This document shows positions 26,920-37,374 of a stretch of 64,000 nt of DNA, one piece after another; positions within the stretch are counted from its first letter, which is position 1, and each line of letters opens with the position of its first letter. The notes beneath the pieces were generated by a model that was given only the letters and a program-made list of their open reading frames with translations, had not been told where the DNA came from and searched no databases. Both the position numbers and the translations under genes were made by a program. The stretch is taken from the NCBI GenBank assembly GCA_001510135.1, contig LFER01000028.1, positions 1-64,000 of the forward strand. The letters run 5' to 3'. The stretch comes from Alphaproteobacteria bacterium casp-alpha6 (GTDB taxonomy: Bacteria; Pseudomonadota; Alphaproteobacteria; Rhodobacterales; Rhodobacteraceae).

Positions 26920-27750
26920 TTACGCCGCACGTAAATCAAGTATTTTGCGCGCTGCTTGTGCCGTCGCAACGGGGCGCTCATATTTTTCACAAAGCGCGAC
27001 AACCCGTTCCACTAAGGCAGCGTTGGATGGCGCAAGCGTTTCCTTGTCAAGCCGCACGTTGTCTTCTAATCCTGTGCGCACATGCCCGCCTTGGGACACG
27101 CACCATTCATTGACCACGATTTGGTTTTTTCCAATGCCTGCGGCACACCAATCGGCATCCGGTAACAGCCGTTCAACGGTTTTAATGTAATAATCAAAGA
27201 CATCTTTATCGACGGGCATCGCATTTTTGACCCCCATCACGAATTGTACATATAGCCGTCCCTTGAGGCGCCCATCCCGATTCATCAAAGCCGCTTGATG
27301 AATATGGGACAGGTCAAAGGCTTCGATTTCGGGTTTGACCGCATAGGTTGCCATTTCACTTGCCAACCAATCAACCAGATCTGGAGGGTTTTCATAAACG
27401 CGTGTGGGAAAATTATTCGACCCCACTGTCAAAGAGGCCATATCGGGTCTAAGCGGCAACATACCTCCGCGTTCAAGACCCGCGCCGGACCGGCCCCCCG
27501 TTGAAAGCTGAATGATCATGCCCGGGCAATGTCGCTTTAGCCCTTCCACCAACTGCGCAAAGCGGTCAGGGTCTGAAGTCGGCGTACCATCTTCAAGGCG
27601 CACATGACAATGCGCGATGGAGGCCCCGGCCTCAAATGCGGCCTGCGTGCTTTCGATTTGCTCTGAAATCGTGATCGGCACTGCAGGATTGTCCGCCTTT
27701 TGTGGAACAGAACCCGTGATGGCGACACAGATGATACAGGGTTTTGTCAT
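26920..27750 (-). CDS. BKACE (DUF849) beta-keto acid cleavage enzyme
   Basis: A 276-residue member of the 3-keto-5-aminohexanoate cleavage family, which condenses a beta-keto acid with acetyl-CoA to give acetoacetate and a new CoA ester, using zinc. The zinc motif HCHVR (His47 and His49) and the STGGRSG segment are intact. Many members act on substrates other than the lysine-fermentation intermediate. Its place before a TPP enzyme and a CocE hydrolase suggests a small catabolic route for an unknown beta-keto acid. The start is the ATG at 27750. Confidence 0.9.
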   Translation of the reverse strand: MTKPCIICVAITGSVPQKADNPAVPITISEQIESTQAAFEAGASIAHCHVRLEDGTPTSDPDRFAQLVEGLKRHCPGMIIQLSTGGRSGAGLERGGMLPLRPDMASLTVGSNNFPTRVYENPPDLVDWLASEMATYAVKPEIEAFDLSHIHQAALMNRDGRLKGRLYVQFVMGVKNAMPVDKDVFDYYIKTVERLLPDADWCAAGIGKNQIVVNEWCVSQGGHVRTGLEDNVRLDKETLAPSNAALVERVVALCEKYERPVATAQAARKILDLRAA

Positions 27751-27878
27751 AGAGATTGAGCCTTTGCGCAGGAAATCTGTCGCTATAAAACGCCTTTATC
27801 GCACAGCATTCAAGATGAAGTATCACGAAATGTTACGATCTATTCCCCTCTCGGTTTTCAAATCCACCAAATGACGAC

Positions 27879-28190
27879 TTAATGCGTCCAAACGACCTTT
27901 CGATCGGTCGCAAAATTTTCGCCATAGCCGCGCTGGCGAATGTTTGCCTTACGCTCTTTTGGTTCGGTTACAATGGCGTCGATGCCTTTGTCTTTGGCAT
28001 AACTTAAGGCGGCCTCTTTGCTATCAAAGCGCAGTTTCACTTGGCTTTGTGTGTCATCGCTTGACGTCCAACCCATCAGAGGATCGACTTCGCGGGCCGA
28101 GCTTGGCACAAATTCCAAGATCCATTCCCGGGTTTTTGCTGTGCCAGACGACATGGCGGTGCGCGCGGGGCGATAAATACGTGCCTGCAT
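27879..28190 (-). CDS. NDUFS4-like complex I accessory subunit
   Basis: A 103-residue protein of the ETC complex I NDUFS4 family, found in alphaproteobacteria and mitochondria, where it binds the peripheral arm of NADH dehydrogenase. Conserved features are [14 protein letters not shown] at the N-terminus, [17 protein letters not shown] and the C-terminal [12 protein letters not shown]. Full length. It is separate from any nuo operon, as usual in Rhodobacteraceae, and diverges from uvrB. Confidence 0.93.
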   Translation of the reverse strand: MQARIYRPARTAMSSGTAKTREWILEFVPSSAREVDPLMGWTSSDDTQSQVKLRFDSKEAALSYAKDKGIDAIVTEPKERKANIRQRGYGENFATDRKVVWTH

Positions 28191-28358
28191 GGTGGGACTC
28201 CTTTTGTCGGTTTATATAACGTGTCGATGCGCCTTGTAAATATCCGCAAGGATCGTTCAAATTGGTGAATTTTTCCCCAGTTTGTCATTTTGCGCATGGA
28301 TTGGACGTTGAAACTCTGCATTGCATCTTTATGTTCATTGTTCATGAAGGAGTAAGGC

Positions 28359-30539
28359 ATGCTTGAACACTCTCTGGATCCCGGACAAGAAGATTTTCGC
28401 AGACGCCCCAAGCTTGAGGGTGGGGTCAGTTTTAAGCTGCATACCGAGTTTTCACCCGCTGGGGATCAGCCGACAGCGATCAAAGAATTGGCTGATGGGA
28501 TCGCCGCGGGAGAGCGCGATCAGGTCCTTCTTGGCGCAACAGGGACCGGTAAAACCTTTACCATGGCCAAGATCATCGAAGAAACCCAGCGCCCTGCCAT
28601 CATCCTTGCCCCTAACAAAACCCTTGCAGCCCAGCTTTACGGTGAATTCAAAGGGTTTTTTCCGGAAAATTCGGTCGAATATTTTGTGAGCTTTTATGAT
28701 TATTACCAGCCAGAAGCTTACGTGCCCCGCTCTGACACCTATATTGAAAAAGAAAGCCAGATCAACGAACAGATCGACCGCATGCGCCATTCGGCAACCC
28801 GCGCTTTGCTGGAACGTGATGACGTGATCATTGTGGCTTCAGTTTCCTGCATTTACGGGATCGGCTCGGTGGAAACATATGGCGCGATGACCCAGGACCT
28901 GATCGCGGGAAATAGTTACAACCAACGACAGGTCATGGCGGATCTCGTGGCCCAGCAATATCGGCGCAATGATCAGGCCTTTCAAAGAGGATCCTTTCGG
29001 GTTCGAGGAGACAGTCTTGAGATATTTCCCGCCCACCTTGAGGATCGGGCTTGGAAATTATCCTTCTTTGGGGATGAACTTGAATCGATCACCGAATTTG
29101 ATCCACTGACAGGTGAAAAAACCGGTCATTTTGATCGGATCAGGGTTTATGCAAATTCGCATTATGTGACGCCCAAACCAACGATGCAGCAGGCGATCAT
29201 TAAGATCAAAGAAGAATTGCGCCACAGGCTCGATCAATTGGTCGGAGAAGGTAAACTTCTCGAAGCACAACGGCTGGAACAACGCACAAATTTTGATATT
29301 GAAATGCTTGAGGCTACGGGTGTTTGTAATGGGATTGAAAACTATTCCCGTTATCTGACAGGGCGGGCACCTGGTGAACCACCGCCCACTCTTTTTGAAT
29401 TCATACCCGATAATGCAATCGTGTTTGCTGATGAAAGCCATGTCTCGATTCCACAAATCGGGGGGATGTATCGAGGAGACCATCGGCGTAAATTCACGCT
29501 GGCAGAACATGGGTTTCGCTTGCCCTCCTGCATGGACAACCGCCCGCTCAAGTTTGAAGAATGGAACGCCATGCGCCCGCAGTCTGTTTACGTGAGCGCA
29601 ACACCGTCGCATTGGGAAATGGAACAAACAGGTGGTGTCTTTACCGAACAGGTGATCCGCCCGACAGGTCTTTTGGACCCGCAGGTCGAAATACGTCCCG
29701 TAGAGATGCAAGTGGATGATCTATTAGACGAAGTTAGAAAGGTGGCCTTGTCAGGGTTCCGCACACTGGTGACGACCTTGACCAAACGCATGGCAGAAGA
29801 TTTGACCGAGTATATGCACGAACAGGGTATCCGTGTGCGGTACATGCATTCTGACATTGATACTCTGGAACGCATTGAAATTTTGCGTGACTTGCGACTG
29901 GGAGCCTTTGACGTGTTGATCGGCATTAACCTTTTGCGCGAAGGTCTGGATATTCCCGAATGTGGATTAGTGGCCATCCTTGATGCGGATAAGGAAGGTT
30001 TTTTGCGATCTGAAACATCGCTCATCCAAACCATAGGACGCGCCGCACGGAACGTCGAAGGCCGCGTTATCATGTATGCTGACCGCATTACGGGGTCTAT
30101 GGAGCGCGCCCTGGCAGAAACAGACCGGCGACGGGCCAAACAAATCGCATATAATGAAGCCCATGGCATCACGCCAGCGACAGTGAAAAAGAATGTCGAT
30201 GATATTCTGGCAGGTCTTTATCAAGGTGATACAGATCAATCACGGGTAACGGCCAAGATTGACAAACCCCTTGTGGGCGCCAATCTGCAAGCTGTTCTTG
30301 AGGGGCTGCGCACAGATATGCGCAAAGCGGCAGAAAACCTTGAGTTTGAAGAAGCGGCACGTCTTCGCGACGAAATCAAACGGCTGGAAGCCGTGGATTT
30401 GGCTGTTGCTGATGATCCCCTTGCCCGTCAGGCGTCTATCGCTGCAGCGAGCGAGCCCTCCTCCCGATCCAAGGGCCGCTCAAGCGCAGGGCGTGGTGGG
30501 ACGCGCACATATCGCGGAAAAGCGCAGAAAAAATCTTGA
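28359..30539 (+). CDS. uvrB: excinuclease ABC subunit B
   Basis: A 726-residue DNA helicase-like damage-verification subunit of nucleotide excision repair. It has Walker [11 protein letters not shown] near residues 58-67, the beta-hairpin region with [12 protein letters not shown]-like residues, DEAD-type motif VFADESHVS, motif VI region QTIGRAARN, and a C-terminal UVR domain ([20 protein letters not shown]) that contacts UvrC. The ATG at 28359 has GGAG upstream. The basic C-terminal tail ([18 protein letters not shown]) is typical of alphaproteobacteria. Probably monocistronic. Confidence 0.98.
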   Translation: MLEHSLDPGQEDFRRRPKLEGGVSFKLHTEFSPAGDQPTAIKELADGIAAGERDQVLLGATGTGKTFTMAKIIEETQRPAIILAPNKTLAAQLYGEFKGFFPENSVEYFVSFYDYYQPEAYVPRSDTYIEKESQINEQIDRMRHSATRALLERDDVIIVASVSCIYGIGSVETYGAMTQDLIAGNSYNQRQVMADLVAQQYRRNDQAFQRGSFRVRGDSLEIFPAHLEDRAWKLSFFGDELESITEFDPLTGEKTGHFDRIRVYANSHYVTPKPTMQQAIIKIKEELRHRLDQLVGEGKLLEAQRLEQRTNFDIEMLEATGVCNGIENYSRYLTGRAPGEPPPTLFEFIPDNAIVFADESHVSIPQIGGMYRGDHRRKFTLAEHGFRLPSCMDNRPLKFEEWNAMRPQSVYVSATPSHWEMEQTGGVFTEQVIRPTGLLDPQVEIRPVEMQVDDLLDEVRKVALSGFRTLVTTLTKRMAEDLTEYMHEQGIRVRYMHSDIDTLERIEILRDLRLGAFDVLIGINLLREGLDIPECGLVAILDADKEGFLRSETSLIQTIGRAARNVEGRVIMYADRITGSMERALAETDRRRAKQIAYNEAHGITPATVKKNVDDILAGLYQGDTDQSRVTAKIDKPLVGANLQAVLEGLRTDMRKAAENLEFEEAARLRDEIKRLEAVDLAVADDPLARQASIAAASEPSSRSKGRSSAGRGGTRTYRGKAQKKS

Positions 30540-30570
30540 TGAGCATGACATGGGTGGCTGTTTGAGCACC

Positions 30571-31746
<1,176 letters not shown>

Positions 31747-31787
31747 CTAACTTGCCTTTTGCTTTGGTGTCCACGCTCACTAAAGGG

Positions 31788-32558
31788 CTACGTTTTACAC
31801 CATTTTTCTGCTTTAGCTCTGAGCGCGTTATTGAGTGTCAGCACGTCTGATGCCACTCCAACAAACCGTGCGCCAGAACTAAGATATACCTCTGTGTCCT
31901 GATCGTCCAATGACAGAATTCCCGCGGCTTTGCCAGAGGCAGATATTCGTTCCAATGCATTGAGAATGGTTTTTTGCACTTCGTCTGCTTTTGGATTGCC
32001 AAGATAACCCATATCTGCGGCGAGATCCGCAGGGCCGATGAAAACACCATCAATCCCCTCAACCTTCAGAATATCGTCCAAAGCCGATAGCCCGGTTTTG
32101 GTTTCCAGTTGTACGATCAGACAGATTTGTTCATCCGCGCTTTGGAGGTAATTTGAAAGTGTCCCAAATTGCGCAGCGCGGGCAACAAATGCGCCGACGC
32201 CACGTCTTCCAATCGGCGGATACCGGACTGCTGCGACAAGGTTTCGGGCCTCCTCGACCGTTTCGACCATAGGGATGAACAAAGACTGCGCCCCAGCGTC
32301 AAGGATCTGTTTAATTACCCATGTTTCCCCGACTGGTGCGCGAACAACCGCAGATGTGGGCAATCCCTCCAGAGCCTGCAATTGGATTGCGATGTCTTTG
32401 ATGCCATTTGGACCGTGTTCAGCATCAATTAACACCCAATTAAACCCGGCGCGCCCAACGATTTCTGCGCCGATAGTATCGGCAAGATTGAACCAACATC
32501 CGAATTGTGTTTTGCCCGAGTCAAGGGCCGATTTTAATTTATTTTCGGGGGCGTTCAT
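31788..32558 (-). CDS. HpcH/HpaI-family class II aldolase
   Basis: A 256-residue pyruvate-dependent aldolase of the HpcH/HpaI family (4-hydroxy-2-oxoheptanedioate or 2-keto-3-deoxy-rhamnonate type). It has ADTIGAEIVGRAGFNWVLIDAEHGP-type N-terminal residues, RAPVGE, the metal-site Glu in LIVQLETKTG and FIGPADLAADMG. It cleaves 4-hydroxy-2-oxo acids to pyruvate and an aldehyde. Just 10 bp downstream of the maiA-like gene and in the same direction. It is not part of the standard homogentisate route, so it may serve a meta-cleavage or sugar-acid side path. Confidence 0.88.
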   Translation of the reverse strand: MNAPENKLKSALDSGKTQFGCWFNLADTIGAEIVGRAGFNWVLIDAEHGPNGIKDIAIQLQALEGLPTSAVVRAPVGETWVIKQILDAGAQSLFIPMVETVEEARNLVAAVRYPPIGRRGVGAFVARAAQFGTLSNYLQSADEQICLIVQLETKTGLSALDDILKVEGIDGVFIGPADLAADMGYLGNPKADEVQKTILNALERISASGKAAGILSLDDQDTEVYLSSGARFVGVASDVLTLNNALRAKAEKWCKT

Positions 32559-32568
32559 CGGGAAATTC

Positions 32569-33204
32569 CTAATCAGGTTTCACAGCGTCGGGGTGGGCGG
32601 CAACGAAAGCGGGATGCGCGTCACATGCGTCGATCACTCTTTTTATGCGCTCACAGTCAGAAAAATCAGCACCCCATCTTATCGCGTTATAAATTTGGGG
32701 GATGAGGCAAACATCTGCCAAGGATAAAGACGCGCCCGTCGCAAACGGAGATTGTTCAAAGGCTGCAAGCATCGTTTCAAAGGCCCCCAGACCCGGTTCA
32801 ATAAAGCGTTTCATCCAGAGCGCGCGGGTGTCCTCCGATCCAGACAGTTCAGTTGCATAACTTGCCACAGACAGATTACAGACTGGATGCACATCAATCG
32901 CTAATATTTGGGCAATAGCCCGCACTTTGGCCCGCATCGCCGGATCAATTGGCAGTAGACCCAAATCGCGCGTGTCATTTAAATAATCGATGATGGCAAG
33001 TGACTGGGTGAATTGATGTCCGTCGATGTCTAACACCGGTACCAATCCTTGAGGGTGGCGCGCGCGATGGATGTCCGATCGGTGTTCCCCCGTCAAAAGG
33101 TTCACTGAAATGGCTTTGTATTTTATCCCTGCAAGGTTCAGCACAATGCGCACCCGATAACTTGCCGAGGAGCGCCAGTAGTCATAAAGAATTGCTTCGC
33201 TCAT
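32569..33204 (-). CDS. maiA: maleylacetoacetate isomerase (zeta-class GST)
   Basis: A 211-residue zeta-class glutathione transferase that isomerises maleylacetoacetate to fumarylacetoacetate. The signature SSASYRVRI near residues 12-20 is the zeta-class active-site motif SS[AC], and the GSH-binding QSLAIIDYL follows. Its ATG overlaps the DUF2783 stop as ATGA. It supplies the step between HmgA and fumarylacetoacetase in the same cluster. Confidence 0.94.
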   Translation of the reverse strand: MSEAILYDYWRSSASYRVRIVLNLAGIKYKAISVNLLTGEHRSDIHRARHPQGLVPVLDIDGHQFTQSLAIIDYLNDTRDLGLLPIDPAMRAKVRAIAQILAIDVHPVCNLSVASYATELSGSEDTRALWMKRFIEPGLGAFETMLAAFEQSPFATGASLSLADVCLIPQIYNAIRWGADFSDCERIKRVIDACDAHPAFVAAHPDAVKPD

Positions 33205-33401
33205 GTTTTTCTCCGATCTTTGGCAAGTGTTATGGCTTTGTCTAACACGTCCATATCTCCAATATGGTTTGCCAGAAGAATGATCAAACGGGCGTTGAGC
33301 GCGTCGCTCTGTGCCTTAGTGAGCCCCTCGTGGGCAGTGAGGAGACGTTCGTAAAAATCGTCTCCATTGATGAAATTTGGATGAAGCTTCAAATCACTCA
33401 T
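33201..33401 (-). CDS. DUF2783 small protein
   Basis: A 66-residue acidic helical protein (MSDLKLHPNFINGDDFYERL, then LTKAQSDALNARLIILLANHIGDM). It is locked between a flavin hydroxylase gene and maiA by 4-bp ATGA overlaps on both sides. It matches DUF2783, which to my knowledge occurs almost only in this context in alphaproteobacteria. No function is known; a partner or stabiliser of the hydroxylase is a reasonable guess. Confidence 0.85.
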   Translation of the reverse strand: MSDLKLHPNFINGDDFYERLLTAHEGLTKAQSDALNARLIILLANHIGDMDVLDKAITLAKDRRKT

Positions 33402-35014
33402 GCGGTATGTCCCAAAGCGGCCGATATAGCGCTTTTGATGGCTTTGGCGTCAAATTCTGTCCATCTTGCCGCAATATATTGATCGGGGCGAATAAGATAA
33501 ATCGCTGATTTCTGCGCGCCAAGGTAGCGTTCATGAAGTGTCTGGTTTTTGTCATGCGCGGTTTCAAAGGCGATCAAGTCCAAAGGCGTGTCACTGTCCA
33601 AAGTTATCCGATCTGCGCTGAGGTTGAAGGTCACAAGGTTGAAGCCGGCAGAAAGGGTCTGTAACAGAAATCGTCCGTCTTCCAATTGTGCGTCCGGGCA
33701 GGGCGCGCCGGGGCGTGATTTGTCCGGAAGACCATCTACATCCGCACAAAAATAGGTGCTGGGACGATAGGAGGAAGGCAGGGACAGGCGCCCCGAATTC
33801 ACCAGCGGTCGTGCAAAGGCATGATGTTCGGACAGCTCCAGAACGGCATCGCGAAACAACCGGCTGACGTCTGATTTTGGGGTGATGAAATCTGTTGAGC
33901 GGGTGGAATTTAGAATATTCTCGTCAGCTGCAAACACCCGTTCGCTATTGTAGCTTTCCAAAAGGCTTTCAGGGGCGTGTCCTTGGATCACTTCGGCAAG
34001 TTTCCAACAGAGATTGTCCACATCCTGAATGCCAGAATTAGCGCCGCGTGCGCCAAAGGGGGAAACTTGATGCGCACTGTCTCCGGCAAAAATGACCCGA
34101 TTGTGCAAAAACCGCTCCATCCGGCGGCATTGAAAAGTATAGATGCTCACCCATTCCAGATCAAATTCCACATCTTCGCCAAGCATGGCTTTCAGTCGGG
34201 GAATGACATTTTCCGGTTTTTTTTCTTCTTCCTTGTCAACATCCCAACCAAGCTGAAGGTCAATGCGCCACACGCCATCAGGTTGTTTGTGCAAAAGGGC
34301 GGACTGGCCTTTGTTAAACGGGGGATCAAACCAGAACCACCGTTCGGTCGGAAATTCGGCCTCCATGGTCACATCAGCAATGAGAAAATTGTCTTCGAAC
34401 ACACGCCCCACAAAATCCAATCCCAACATTTGCCGCGTAGGGCTGTTGGCGCCATCACAGGCAATGACCCAATTCGCAGTGATTTGATAGGAACCTTCGG
34501 GGGTCTCAAGGGAAACCGTTGCAACGTCGCCGGTTTGATCCAAATCTACAACTTTGGTTTTGCCACGAATATCAACGGGCGCACCGTCGTCCTGCAATTT
34601 TTTTAGCCGTTCAAAGAGATAGACTTCGACGTAATATTGCTGAAGGTTGATAAAGGCGGGTCTTTGATGACCCTCTTCGGCCAAGAGGTTGAATTCATAA
34701 ACTTTGCGTTCATCGAAAAAGACTTTACCAAGGTTCCACTGCACGCCTTTGTCTATGAGGCGATCGCCAACGCCCAAACGGTCGCAAATTTCAAGTGTGC
34801 GCTTGGCAAAACATATGGCGCGACTGCCAAAGCTGACCTTGTCGTTGTCGTCTACAACGACGACGGGGATATTGCGCTGGGCGAGATCAATCGCCGCACA
34901 AAGCCCGACAGGACCCGCCCCGACAATGACAACAGGGTGATGCGCTGGGGTTCGGGCATCCTGATCGGGATGGTGAAAATAAGGATAAAGAGGTCTCTCG
35001 AATATCTTATTCAC
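33398..35014 (-). CDS. FAD-dependent aromatic hydroxylase, MhpA-like
   Basis: A 538-residue group A flavin monooxygenase resembling 3-(3-hydroxyphenyl)propionate hydroxylase. It has FAD motif VIVGAGPVGLCAAIDLAQ, the CDGANSPTRQMLG motif, and FAGDSAHQVSPFGARGANSG with a C-terminal thioredoxin-like domain. The GTG at 35014 overlaps the MBL gene stop (GTGA) and is preferred; a GTG at 35032 is possible. In a cluster lacking 4-hydroxyphenylpyruvate dioxygenase, it may make homogentisate from a hydroxyphenylacetate, but the substrate is inferred from position only. Confidence 0.87.
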   Translation of the reverse strand: MNKIFERPLYPYFHHPDQDARTPAHHPVVIVGAGPVGLCAAIDLAQRNIPVVVVDDNDKVSFGSRAICFAKRTLEICDRLGVGDRLIDKGVQWNLGKVFFDERKVYEFNLLAEEGHQRPAFINLQQYYVEVYLFERLKKLQDDGAPVDIRGKTKVVDLDQTGDVATVSLETPEGSYQITANWVIACDGANSPTRQMLGLDFVGRVFEDNFLIADVTMEAEFPTERWFWFDPPFNKGQSALLHKQPDGVWRIDLQLGWDVDKEEEKKPENVIPRLKAMLGEDVEFDLEWVSIYTFQCRRMERFLHNRVIFAGDSAHQVSPFGARGANSGIQDVDNLCWKLAEVIQGHAPESLLESYNSERVFAADENILNSTRSTDFITPKSDVSRLFRDAVLELSEHHAFARPLVNSGRLSLPSSYRPSTYFCADVDGLPDKSRPGAPCPDAQLEDGRFLLQTLSAGFNLVTFNLSADRITLDSDTPLDLIAFETAHDKNQTLHERYLGAQKSAIYLIRPDQYIAARWTEFDAKAIKSAISAALGHTA

Positions 35015-35961
35015 GCTTGTAAGGCCTCCCACATCTGAAGATCGCGCTCAGCCGTCCATATACGTGGTGTGTCAATCCCGCGGGCTTCGTCAAAGGCGCG
35101 TGCCACGTTAAATGGAAGGCAGTGTTCGTAGATAGCGTAATCTTTGAACTTTGGATCGCAGGCATCGCGCACCGCGTCCCATGCATCTTTGAGTGTCCCG
35201 TTGCGCGCCGCGACGCGCGCGGCGGGGATGTAGGTGCTTTCCACGAAATCGCGGGTCAGCTCAATAGCCTCTTCGACCATTGCATCCCCGATCAGCGCGT
35301 CCCCGCGTCCCGGTGCAATGGCATCGGGTCGGAAACTGTGAATTTCATCCAAAGTGTCCCCCCAGTCGGCAAAATGCCCGTCTCCGCAGTAGCAGGCGGA
35401 ATGGTATTCTACGATATCGCCGGTGAACATGACGTTTTCATCGGGCACATTGATCACTATATCCCCGGCGGTATGCGCACGGCCCAGATGCATCAGATCA
35501 ATCCGGCGGTTGCCAAGATAGATGGTCATCGTGTTGTCAAAGGTGGTGGTCGGCCATGTCAGGCCCGGGATGCTTTCATGGCCTTCAAAGAGCCTAGGAA
35601 AGCGTTGAAATTCGCTGTCCCAGTCTTCCTGCCCGCGTTCCACCACCATCGCGCGCGCCATATCAGACATAATCACCTGATCCGCGCCAAAAGCTGAGGC
35701 GCCAAGCACGCGAACCGCATGGTAATGCGTTAGCACAAGATGGCTTATTGGTTTGTCTGTGACAGACCGCACGCAGTCGATCACCTTTTGCGCAAGGCGC
35801 GGGGTTGCTTGTGCTTCGATAATCATCACGCTGTCATCGCCGATGATTACACCGCTGTTTGGATCGCCCTCAGCGGTAAAAGCATAAATTCCTTTGCCGA
35901 TCTCGCTAAAGCTAATTTTCTTTTCTGTCATATCGCCTTGCGATGCAAATGCCTTGGCCAT
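35011..35961 (-). CDS. metallo-beta-lactamase-fold protein with altered metal motif
   Basis: A 316-residue MBL-fold hydrolase. The canonical HxHxDH is replaced by HYHAVR (in LTHYHAVRVLGA), losing the Asp and His of the second metal site. The later GRAHTAGD and FTGDIVEYHS segments are kept. This suggests one metal or a non-hydrolytic role. The ATG at 35961 has AGGAG upstream; the frame continues to 36066 without support. It sits 109 bp after fumarylacetoacetase and overlaps the hydroxylase. Possibly a lactonase or thioesterase for aromatic intermediates. Confidence 0.85.
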   Translation of the reverse strand: MAKAFASQGDMTEKKISFSEIGKGIYAFTAEGDPNSGVIIGDDSVMIIEAQATPRLAQKVIDCVRSVTDKPISHLVLTHYHAVRVLGASAFGADQVIMSDMARAMVVERGQEDWDSEFQRFPRLFEGHESIPGLTWPTTTFDNTMTIYLGNRRIDLMHLGRAHTAGDIVINVPDENVMFTGDIVEYHSACYCGDGHFADWGDTLDEIHSFRPDAIAPGRGDALIGDAMVEEAIELTRDFVESTYIPAARVAARNGTLKDAWDAVRDACDPKFKDYAIYEHCLPFNVARAFDEARGIDTPRIWTAERDLQMWEALQA

Positions 35962-36070
35962 TAGCGTTCTCCTGAAAATAGTAAGTTTTGTTGCGGTGCC
36001 ACAGGGCGGAACCTGTGGTGGCGTTTGCACGCTCCACTGTATATGCGCCCCGAGGTATGGTTCCATTTAT

Positions 36071-37330
36071 TCATCGTGCATATGGATCTTTGAGGGCCGG
36101 CAGCACGCGACCGGTGCAAAGGCCAAATCCGATTTTGTACCCTTCGCCTTTGGCGCTGCCGGATATTTCAATACAATCCCCATCTTCGATGAAACTGCGT
36201 GTTGGCCCGCCTTCGCCGATGGCCAGAGGCTCTTTGCCACCCCAGCTCAATTCCAAAAGGCTGCCGCGTTGGTGACGCTCTGGCCCCGAAATAGTCCCAG
36301 ATCCCAAAAGATCCCCAGCATTCATCGGGCATCCGCTGGTGCTGTGATGGGCCAATTGTTGGGCGCTGGAATAATACATTTCGCGGTAGTTTGTCTCTGT
36401 GATGGTGGCTTCATGGTTGTCTTCTGTGATCAGGCGCACTTTGAGATCGATGTCATATAACATGGGCCCTTGATCTTTGAGATGATCCAAAAGTTCAAAT
36501 TCACGCGTTGGCGTATTGCAACGAAACGGCTCAAGCGCGGCTTTGGTGACGATCCACGGGCTTATCGTTGTGGCTGTGGCTTTGGCCTGAAAGGGTCCAA
36601 GGGGTTGGTATTCCCATGCCTGAATATCCCGCGCGGACCAGTCGTTCAAAATAACATAGCCAAAGATCATTCCGTCCGCTTCGCTGACGCTCACGGGTCC
36701 GTCGCTATTGCTTCCCACGATCGCGCCCATTTCAAGTTCAAAGTCAAACCGTCGGCAGGGCGCGAAATGGGGAATACTGTCTTGCGGAGGCTTCAATTGC
36801 CCCCATGGGCGGCGCACATCTTTACCCGAAACCACAACCGAAGACGCCCGTCCATTGTACCCAATCGGAATATGCAGCCAATTGGGCGGGAGCGCATTTT
36901 CAGCGCCTCGAAACATGGTGCCCACATTGGTTGCATGATGGCGTCCGGCATAAAAATCGGTATATTCGGCGACAAGGACGGGCAAATGCATTTCCGCTTC
37001 AGCCAAAGGGGTCAGCATCTCTGAAAGGGCGTCTTGATCCCCGGCGCCAGCACTGAGAAGCTCCGTGAGCCGCGCGCGCAGCTTCGCCCAAGCGGCTGGG
37101 CCAAGTTCCAACAATTCATTCCAGAACGGCACGTCAAATACCGGACCTTCGTCAAATTCAATGAACCCTTCTTCCTGGGCGGCCTGACAGTCGAAAATCA
37201 TATTTCCAATGGCAACTCCGCAGCGCGGATCGGTACCCTCGGTTGAAAAGACCCCGTAAGGTAGATTGTTCAACGGAAAATCTGTTTCTGGGGAATTTGC
37301 TGAGCTTACCCAGCTTTGAAGCAATGTCAT
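36071..37330 (-). CDS. fahA: fumarylacetoacetase
   Basis: A 419-residue enzyme that hydrolyses fumarylacetoacetate to fumarate and acetoacetate, the last step of tyrosine and homogentisate breakdown. It has an N-terminal SH3-like part (PYGVFSTEG, RCGVAIGNMI), then TDFYAGRHHATNVG, the metal site DFELEMGAIVG and NDWSARDIQAWEYQPLGPF. The ATG at 37330 follows GAGG. It lies 44 bp after hmgA and is surely in its operon. Confidence 0.97.
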   Translation of the reverse strand: MTLLQSWVSSANSPETDFPLNNLPYGVFSTEGTDPRCGVAIGNMIFDCQAAQEEGFIEFDEGPVFDVPFWNELLELGPAAWAKLRARLTELLSAGAGDQDALSEMLTPLAEAEMHLPVLVAEYTDFYAGRHHATNVGTMFRGAENALPPNWLHIPIGYNGRASSVVVSGKDVRRPWGQLKPPQDSIPHFAPCRRFDFELEMGAIVGSNSDGPVSVSEADGMIFGYVILNDWSARDIQAWEYQPLGPFQAKATATTISPWIVTKAALEPFRCNTPTREFELLDHLKDQGPMLYDIDLKVRLITEDNHEATITETNYREMYYSSAQQLAHHSTSGCPMNAGDLLGSGTISGPERHQRGSLLELSWGGKEPLAIGEGGPTRSFIEDGDCIEISGSAKGEGYKIGFGLCTGRVLPALKDPYAR

Positions 37331-37374
37331 AAAAGGCCTCTCTTTGATCACTTACTCGCGTGGTGGGTTGGGTA

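Noticed and set aside
29058-29711. Long minus-strand frame opposite uvrB (217 codons)
   Set aside because: It lies wholly within the uvrB coding strand complement, has Cys/His-rich low-quality translation and no start signal. UvrB motifs explain the DNA.
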